Positions 56,646 to 64,000 of a stretch of 64,000 nucleotides of DNA are shown here, piece by piece. A program made the translations under genes and the position numbers. The stretch's first letter is position 1. The number at the start of each line of letters is the position of its first letter. The stretch is from Ligula intestinalis (lineage: Eukaryota; Platyhelminthes; Cestoda; Diphyllobothriidea; Diphyllobothriidae). Location of the stretch: NCBI GenBank assembly GCA_036362985.1, contig JAYGXS010000004.1, forward strand, positions 24,660,161 through 24,724,160, read 5' to 3'. The notes beneath the pieces are model-generated. The model worked only from the letters and a program-made list of their open reading frames with translations. It did not search any database and was not told the DNA's origin.

Positions 56646-58555
56646 GGCGCTCTAGAATTATACGCGGTACCACCTTAATTACTGGGGTAGAGCCTTCATA
56701 TTTGCATGTTTGTTTTAGTAGGCTATGCCAGTAATCTGTACCGAAACGTTTACTAGGTGATCACACAGGTTAAGTCACGATCCCGAGAGTCCCAAATCTG
56801 GCGGGAGAAGGTGGGTGGCTGGATGCGTGGTGACAGTAATTAGCTCATTAGGGAGCGGTTAAGTGTCTTTCGAAAGCTTCTCTAGTAGCACGAAGTGGTC
56901 CAACCACGTGCGCTTCATTTAGCCGTCCAAATAGCACACATTTAGTATTCTTTACAGCTTTTTTGAATTTTATTTTGCTGCGAGATGCAAGAATAGACCG
57001 AAAACAGTAGACGGTCGATGACAGTGGCCGTTATATCTTCACCATGAGATAGCGTTGTATGGCCAGTATTCTGGGCGTTTTAATGAGTGTAAAAGGCACG
57101 TACCAGCTACTGCACTGTGAAACGGAGGGCGGACCTCATACTGACTAAAAGCGGACGAATGTGCAAAGCGATGCGCCAGTGATTGGCCTGACGAAAAGGC
57201 AAATCTTGCGGTTGACTGCACTCGAGTGCGTATTGTATTGATTTCTTCTGTTATCGCAAACAAGTGCCATATTGGCGTAGTCAATTGAACATACAGCCAA
57301 ACCAGTCGTGAATATTCTACCGTGGATAACTTCCGTCGTGGCCTGCCAGTGCAATGGTGATCATGTTGCCAACGTGATGGCGTTTTATAATAATCGTATC
57401 CGAATTACTGTGGTGCCCAAAATGCGGGTTAGTCTACATTACTAGGAGGCCCCTTTTTACGGCAAAAGACCAAATATTAGACCTTAATATGTAACTTATT
57501 GCTTGTAATTGCGCCTGAGATAACATAATCTTCTGCTCTCTATTGAAACCAGCAATCGAAAAATAACACAAGCACCAATAGTTAATATTTGTACGAAAAG
57601 TCATCATTTCGTTTATCATCTGTAGATTCTCAGCTAAAAATCACCTTTAATTACAACAATAGAAAGTAAATTTAATAAGCCGTATGAAATGCTCCCTTCA
57701 AGCATATGGTCTTTAAAAATTCATCGGCATTATAAACGTATATAGTTGATGTAGCGTTTGGTTCTAAAATACAAAACTCGCGAGCATGGAGAAAAAACAG
57801 CGACGTTATCTTTGTATACTTCGAATTGTCAACAGTCCGGTAGTTAATGAACAATTCATTTAATATCTAGGCAATATCTTATTACAAAATACAACATTCA
57901 AAATCGCGTGGGCATATAGTGACATAAGTGTCGTTACGTTTCTTTGTGTCGAATTAGCAACGTGTGACCTCGGAAATGTCTATAAGACAATTTGACGGGT
58001 GATCTGCTTTAGAGGGGCCTGGTTAAACGAATGTCATATCTAAAGATAAATTGACGATCGTATGTTTTCTTTCGATAAAGTCCCTTAAGACTTACACATT
58101 TATATTGGTAATTAACTGTATAAACTATGCTCGTTGGCAGGAAAATCGTTGTGGTTGTCAGTGGTGGTGGGAGGATGATTGTGGCCAACATGTCAGTGGC
58201 TTTAGGGACCGGCAGCCGAGACAGGTTATGAGCTATGCGCGGTTGGAATAGTCATGGTAACTGCGGCACCGTTACGAAGTTCTTTTAAGCGCACAGTACC
58301 AGTATACATATCCTGATGGCAGCCGCTTCTGTTGTGGTCAGCAGACACCGTCCAATTAACTTTAAATAGCTCGAGGGTGCCTCATACATCACTCGGAATA
58401 CCTCTATGACTGCCATTTCTGTATGTGATTTAAAAATGCGCGCCTCGAAGGATCTAGTGAATCTAATGCAAAAAAATGCTAATAAACTTCCTCATAATGA
58501 TGAAAATATTAGCAGTCTAGCCTAACTGAATGGCAGCATAATTGCAGGCTATCCT
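56646..58555. other. No gene recognised
   Basis: Mostly AT-rich sequence with only short frames and no repeat match noticed. Confidence 0.4.
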
Positions 58556-58559
58556 GAGT

Positions 58560-59010
58560 CGTCGCGCATGCAGTCGACTGCGAACAAGGATGCCTTTGTC
58601 GATGCGGAATGCCTTCAAGGTCATATGCCTTCGCTGCTGACCGTGCAACGTGATGACCTTAAACCTCTGGATTGGAAACAGACGCACGCGATTCCACGCG
58701 CGTGCCCAACTAGTCGCAGTTCCTCAAGGGCCACTAAGTTGCCTCATGCAGTATGTGACCTTATTCAAACGCGCCCACTCATGCCACAAGCGAAAGCGCT
58801 TGACAATCACTTAAGAGCCATTGTCGCATCTCAGACAGTGAGCTGCGACATGGGCTGACAAAGACACCACCAGTCCATCCCCATTGCCGGGCTTCGCCCC
58901 GAGGCGGGACATACAGTGCGCTGGAAATCAGCGGGTGGCAACTGCCAACCGAGACAGCAACTCCGGGTTTAGTGCACAATAAACTTTCCTCCGGGTGGCT
59001 TCTAAGATTA
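58560..59010 (+). repeat. Possible LTR-like sequence related to family R
   Basis: TAGTGCACAATAAACTTTCC (about 58971-58990) resembles the conserved AATAAA block of family R. The upstream 290 bp is GC-richer than its surroundings and open in one frame, but no domain is recognised. Confidence 0.35.
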
Positions 59011-59900
59011 CGCTATTCTTATTGTGTTACTACTTCAGGATTCCAAAGGGCGTTATTGGACGATTAAAAACGACAGATGCCACCGTTACAACAGGAAAAA
59101 GGATTGATTACCAAATCGCCTCTAATACATTGACGTTAGTGCATGTGTTTGTTGACATGGAAGACAACACAACGCGTCAGGATTATCTAGAAGACCTGTT
59201 TCGGGTGATTAGAAATCAATCTGGAGATCTAAGCAGACTCGTTCTAGGATGGTCCAGCTTTTAGCAAAAACAGTGAAGACGGAAGTAGAAATTAACGAAC
59301 CAAAACCGATCGCCATGAGCAAAGCCAAGGGACTGGATCTCGCGTCTCGGTCCCACGCAGTCAACGAGCACTGCGCGCACGATTGGGCTCCGTCGGACAT
59401 GTACGGAGCCAGTGCGACCAGCAGGTGATAAATCTACCTACTGCCTTCGCAAACCTTTCCGTCGTCGCCACCTGCGCAACCACCACGGTTAATCCCACCA
59501 TCGGTGCGTTTACTATCGATGGTCAGTGGCCGCCACCGTCGCCGTGGTCGCGCCCACCGCCACAGCCTCTGCGGAGACGACTATTACCTTCCCCGTCGTA
59601 CCCCCTGTAGGAGGATTCCCACCGTTCTACCAGGGGCCACGGCCACGGCCACCACCACCCTCAACACTAACATCGCGGGCTCGTCCATGCCCGTCCTCGT
59701 TGATATCACATCACACATAGGCCCGGTTGGCCATTTGAGAATAATTTTCACTAAAATTGGTGAATCATCACCCGAGGCTCCGCCGCATCTGCCTCCGCTG
59801 TCCAGGCACATTCAGTCATCATATGGTCCTACTCGGCTGCATACGCCTCCCAGTTGTGCTGTGTTCAATCCACAGAGCTCAGCCCTCTCACTGCAGGTCT
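59011..59900 (+). other. Possible degenerate retroelement gag region
   Basis: GC-rich sequence with a proline-rich reading. GSVGHVRSQC (about 59385-59414) has the H-x4-C half of a retroviral-type zinc knuckle but lacks the two leading cysteines. The preceding frame (58995-59264) shows no certain domain. A relic of an LTR-retroelement gag is one explanation; simple-sequence GC richness is another. Confidence 0.25.
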
Positions 59901-60009
59901 CTACACCAGCACGTACGCCATAAATGAACGTGTCTCCTATCATCATCAACCGGCACGAACCTGGCTTCCTTCGCGTGACTGCAAAAAACAGATTCAGAAA
60001 GAGAAGAAG

Positions 60010-60925
60010 ATTCGACCGATTGGCCAACACTTTTACTCGCCTTACGTATCAACATTCGTCGCGGACTCTTCATCGAAGACCGAAAGTAACATCAGAAACG
60101 GGTAACACATGCGCAGGAATTTGCAGTATTTATAAAACATAGTCATTACTGCAATCGTATAACGACAATTAACGATAATTGCCTTCTTGTGTTTTGATAG
60201 TTTGTTGAACAGCATGCGGGCTCTGACCTGCTGAACTTTCATCACGCGTGGTGGACTCGAGTGCGATGATTGCTCGGCCATCTGGCCCTCCCGTGTTGGT
60301 GTAGGATGACGCGGTGGCCTGTCCGCTCCCCAAGTGACAATCTGCTCTGGCCAAATTGAGTCTCAGCACCGAATACGGATTGGGAAAATCCTTACACTTG
60401 ATGATGGATTGGGGGCCGGTGAACCATGACCCAAGTACTTATCGGCTTACCCAATTGCCACCTCTTGCGAGAATTTGGCCTCATAAAGTCGTCAAATGAG
60501 ACGCAGCTTGAGAATTGGCATCATTTCGCCGAACTGCTGCCGCGTATTCGGCACATCGCGTCTTGGGAAGTCTGAAATGTTCTCGGACATAGTTTTCCGC
60601 AACTGCATCAGATCCTGTTGACGACTCCAGATGTTTGTTGCCGTGGCAGTGGGTCTTTCGGTTTCATTATCTCTCACCTAATGGTTACTTTCGGTCTGTG
60701 TGCGACTCCAACTCCAAGAGGTGCGAGAAGGTGGCCGACGGCCTCCGAGACTTTTTTGACGTGCGGGCTTGCTCGCCAAATTTTGGAGTCGATGTGACTT
60801 TTTTGGCCATTTCGATTGTGCCATTTCCGGTTAACGGAGTTGCGTGGATAGCCATTTCCTCTGAAATCCCGTCGAAGGTATTGCATTTCGGCAACTTGTA
60901 CTGCTTTTCCATTTGGTCTTTATAA
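60010..60925 (-). pseudogene. Penelope-like element remnant (RT end to tail)
   Basis: On the minus strand LQYLRRDFRGNGYPRNSV at about 60880 is the post-RT linker. VKKVSEAVGHLLAPLGVGVA and HRPKVTIR follow, like the segment ahead of the GIY-YIG domain in family A. The GIY-YIG domain itself is degraded beyond recognition apart from frame-shifted scraps. The C-terminal tail (SIWPEQIVTW region) and an end with GATGAAGAGTCC, GCGACG and GGCGAGTAAAAG (60085-60030) resemble the family C tail. Confidence 0.8.
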
Positions 60926-61215
60926 CACTATATCATATGTGAATCCGTGCGATCACTACATTTTTTTGTAAAAAATCACGAACTTTCGATGGGGACCCGA
61001 TTGTGTTCACACAAGCAAACAGGTTGTTTACCTTTGTTAGTCACTGAGTCTGAGCCCAAATCCGCTCTGCTTGACCCTAGCTTGTCACCGAACCCAAATG
61101 GGTGGGGGAGGAGATAACGATAGATGTGGTGCAAGTATCCTAGCACTGCTAACTGGTTTAAGCGCAAGTCATCATCCCTGCGCCCACACGGTGAACACCA
61201 TCACTCCTTACAGCA
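60926..61215. other. No gene recognised
   Basis: Nothing identifiable was seen. Confidence 0.4.
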
Positions 61216-61375
61216 TATTACATATACGACATTTCTCCCGTCAATTTCGAGAATGGTTACCGCGTGCTCCAGCAAGCCGCAGCCGAAACTGAGGCAAGCT
61301 GGGCAAGCTGCACGAAGGCTACAGCAAGCAGAGGCAACGCAGCGAACGACCGCGAACAAAGACAGGAGTAACGAC
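61216..61375 (-). repeat. Right-end fragment of insertion W
   Basis: On the minus strand CTGCGTTGCCTCTGCTTGC, then CTTCGTGCAGCTTGCCCAGC and GACGGGAGAAATGTC, matches 50118-50243. It ends at the same base as the insertion at 50243, supporting that point as a true element terminus. Confidence 0.7.
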
Positions 61376-61689
61376 AGATTTCGGTGCTGTGCCCATCCCA
61401 CCTCAGGTGGCCGGCAGCTAAGCGGTGGGGAAAGAGTGAGGTCGACCCTCGGCGCGTTTCTTTCCTCAGTATAATGAATCCGATGCGCTTAAAACTATCG
61501 TGGTGCGCTAAATCCGTGGCTTGGGGGGTTGCCAGCTGGCAAGGTAACTCGGACACCGCAGTCGGTCCAGTGTGTCTTATTGTGTGCAGTGGCTGTCTGC
61601 GGGCTGAGAGTCAGATTCAATGGCTCCTTGTTAATGTGGCCCTTATGACGCTACCTGTCGGGGACCTACCTAGAGAGACGTGCTGTTAG

Positions 61690-61850
61690 TACGTGTGTTG
61701 AGTGTTTGTCGCGCCAACTGTCTACGCCCTCCCTCATCTCCGGCCTTCTTGACTTTGTCTTGACAACCGGGTCCCGTTGTGCGAGAGGTCAGAGATTGAA
61801 GTAGATTCTCCGCGCGTCTGCCTCGCTGTATTTCTCGTGGAAGTCACCGT
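61690..61850 (+). repeat. Diverged unit of the 212-bp repeat
   Basis: GTGTTGAGTGTTTGTCGCGCC, CTACGCCCTCCCTCATCTCC and GGCCTTCTTGACTTTGTC match the units at 49721 and 49933. Confidence 0.65.
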
Positions 61851-62401
61851 GTCGCTTCAACTCGTTGAAGTTCGCAGTGGATTTGGTCGAAATCGACGGT
61901 CAATTTGTCGTTGGATGTACTCCGAGCCATCATCGGCAGATTCCCGTTGATTCCAACCATCGCAGTGATGTATGACCTTTGGTTATTTCGAGGTTGTGGA
62001 CACATGCTAAAATGCTGTTAGGATGCTGGACCTTGCCAAAAATTGTTTTGATGAAAGCGGCGTTCACGGATCTATCCTGATTGGGCGACGTAAATGAACA
62101 TTTGTGCTCGGACCAAAAGATACAATATTCGTTCTCTAATAGAATACATTTCTAAATGCTCCTTTTATATTAGGCTGGGTATGCCCAATCATGGACATGC
62201 GAGAGTGAGCCGAGGTAGCAATAGTTAAGGGTCCCTCTGAACCTTGGGTTGGCCAACCTTTCAGTGAACGCACGTCCTACGACATTGCATTCTCCCGATG
62301 GCAACCGATGGGACAAGATATATATATATTCACTCAGGAATGTGCGAACACCGATCGAATAGGCTTCCGAACTAAACAAAGTTCATGTGGTGGTCAGAGG
62401 T
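61851..62401. other. No gene recognised
   Basis: No recognisable feature up to the assembly gap. A short AT run (TATATATATAT) lies near 62320. Confidence 0.4.
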
Positions 62402-62501
62402 NNNNNNNNNNNNNNNNNNNNNNNNNNNNNNNNNNNNNNNNNNNNNNNNNNNNNNNNNNNNNNNNNNNNNNNNNNNNNNNNNNNNNNNNNNNNNNNNNNN
62501 N
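62402..62501. other. Assembly gap, 100 N
   Basis: Exactly 100 undetermined bases, the usual placeholder for a gap of unknown size. The open frame that appears to cross it is an artefact. Confidence 0.99.
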
Positions 62502-62855
62502 GTTGATGCATTCAACAATGACCGTTAAACCAATAGATGCTGCCACAGAAAATTTTCATGTTCAGAAATGTGGTTCGCGGCGCACTAGCATTTAAATTAG
62601 CTGAATGGCTGTTTCGTTATCAGACTGAATAGACCATTTTCGCTCTACAGATAACATAGATTTGCAAACAACAATGTCATGGGAGACCGCGTATTTCCCA
62701 ATACAGAATACAAGCAGGGGGCAGGATAACAATGGCTAATGATCTATTTCAATCCACGAACAAACTGTGGAATCGGCAACAACTGCTAGCCAGAAATTAG
62801 TAGAACTCATGAAGAAAGGCCCCAAATTACAGTTGGTATGCACTTCACTCCATTT
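62502..62855. other. No gene recognised
   Basis: Nothing identifiable between the gap and the next repeat. Confidence 0.4.
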
Positions 62856-62859
62856 GATT

Positions 62860-63010
62860 AAGGTTGGGCGGAATTACAGTTAGCATTTGTATACCTAGGA
62901 ATAGGGCAGAGTTTGTGGTGAAGTTAACATTTTCGAGCCATAAGCCCAAACCGCAGCCTAACTTTTATCATAACCGCAAACTTTACTCTGGATCAAACAT
63001 TAATATTGGG
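62860..63010 (+). repeat. Direct repeat near the right edge, unit 1 (family Y-like)
   Basis: GTGAAGTTAACATTTTCGAG, then CCATAAGCCCAAACCGCAGC and CCTAACTTTTATC, matches 63735-63800. Degenerate CCTAA-type units follow. Confidence 0.6.
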
Positions 63011-63714
63011 TGGCATAGTCTGAACCTCCTGTCCTATATTTTGCCTTTAAATAAATTCGAGGGGTTGGGAATTGTAGTACTGCACTAAGTGTCAGGGATA
63101 AAGTTAGGACACAGAAATAGGTGCCGCTCCAGTAATACCGTGGGCTCCTTTTTTCGTGCCCAACCATGCAGTGGTCATAAATTAACGCCTAGTCTTACTC
63201 GGCAATAAATCTGAACAGTTCCCCTCTTCTCATATTACTGAATTTTCCTACTTAATACCTGCGTTGTCAACCAGGACGTGATCATCTATACGCACATCAA
63301 GAAAGCCCAAGGATTGAGTAATTAAACTTGGGACTCAGATGACGTTCCATTCGAAGCATTTGAAATAAGCGCTGACGTGTGGGCGTTTAGCTTGTCCTGA
63401 CAGCCTTAGAATTCCGCCCTTAGTTTGCACGTTTTGAGTTCCTGAAAACAGGAGTGTAACGTCTACAAGAATTAACCGCTTTTGCATTTGTGACCAACGG
63501 TCTTTTCTGAAACAACTGTCGTGGATTTTCCGAACTATAAGTCTACTTCCTTACCCAGCGAGAGCCTTCTCCAAAGGGTTGTTGCCGAAAATGCATTATT
63601 TAGGAGGACAACTGGATAGTTATTTCTCAACCGATCAATTTTAACACTCGGTAGGTACCGTCGCCAAATCGAGCAAAATATCATTCGCTAGGCGTAAATG
63701 CCAACGGATTGTCC
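63011..63714. other. No gene recognised
   Basis: Mixed sequence with no recognisable domain or repeat. Confidence 0.4.
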
Positions 63715-63875
63715 AATAAGCGAAGCCGCCTGTAAATACCATGGAATATATAGTGAGGTTAATCATTTCGAGCCATAAACCTAAACCAAACCAAACCTTT
63801 ATCCAAACTTAAGCTTAGCCTTGGCTCTAACATTAACCTTAACTCTAACCTTAACCTAAAAGCCACTGTTGCCCT
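63715..63875 (+). repeat. Direct repeat near the right edge, unit 2 (family Y-like)
   Basis: GTGAGGTTAATCATTTCGAG, then CCATAAACCTAAACC, matches unit 1. It continues with several CTAACCTTAACC-type units (63820-63860), the most telomere-like stretch in the window, although the spacing is irregular. Confidence 0.6.
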
Positions 63876-64000
63876 TGCCCCACCTCACCCATAATATTAA
63901 CGTCAAGGCTTAGCATAATCACTTTTGTAATTAGCGTAAGCTCCCGAAATAATGTCATTCCGAAACCTGTGTCTTGTCACGATATTATTTATCTGACAGT

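Noticed and set aside
62308..62595. Open frame across the N gap
   Set aside because: It is an artefact of translating undetermined bases.
63815..63865. True telomeric array
   Set aside because: The units are irregular and belong to a dispersed repeat seen many times inside the window.

Overview
The window looks like repeat-dense, gene-poor chromosomal DNA from a large animal genome. The organism is most likely a parasitic flatworm, perhaps a diphyllobothriidean tapeworm or another platyhelminth with a large genome. This is an inference from the mix of decayed elements: several Penelope-like (PLE) families with GIY-YIG endonucleases, a CR1-type LINE, hAT, Tc1/mariner and Tigger-like DNA transposons, and tRNA-headed SINE-like repeats. 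There are no bacterial gene layouts, rRNA genes or CRISPR arrays. Almost every long reading frame that can be identified is a broken transposon protein. The only good candidate for a host gene is a 200-bp minus-strand exon at 12053-12252, with consensus splice sites and a supervillin-like sequence.

Layout. Positions 1-8934 and 15379-23659 are two direct, colinear but diverged copies (A and B) of one block. They differ by mobile insertions, so each serves as an empty-site control for the other. Copy A holds a 3.26-kb hAT element (2496-5757), a 446-bp LTR-like insert (7166-7611) and a CR1 LINE at its right edge (8929-10118). Copy B lacks all three but carries a partial tandem duplication of about 1.2 kb. 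Both copies hold a 258-bp palindromic PLE-derived element with hammerhead-like motifs, and a third partial unit in B (17326-17333) keeps the site empty. Positions 10.2-15.3 kb hold GC-rich dispersed repeats, SINE remnants, the host exon and a PLE remnant. Positions 24.6-33.1 kb hold two PLE loci, each a minus-strand fragment joined head-to-head to a longer plus-strand copy. Between them are a Tc1-like transposon and inverted SINE-like arms. Positions 33-48 kb are mostly unrecognised sequence with a second PLE family (36.5-37.4 kb), LTR-like inserts, a Tigger-like element (45263-45779) and a third PLE family (47.3-47.9 kb). Positions 48.1-52.4 kb hold another duplicated block, one copy of which is interrupted by a 1003-bp insertion with an 8-bp target duplication. 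Positions 53-64 kb hold further repeats, a PLE remnant (60.0-60.9 kb) and a 100-N assembly gap (62402-62501).

The genes do not form a pathway. The window is best read as a record of nested transposition and duplication inside an intron or intergenic region. The items most worth following are the hammerhead-like motifs shared by the ends of several PLE families, the short palindromic PLE derivative that appears to have moved with a target duplication, the paralogous empty sites, and the isolated host exon.
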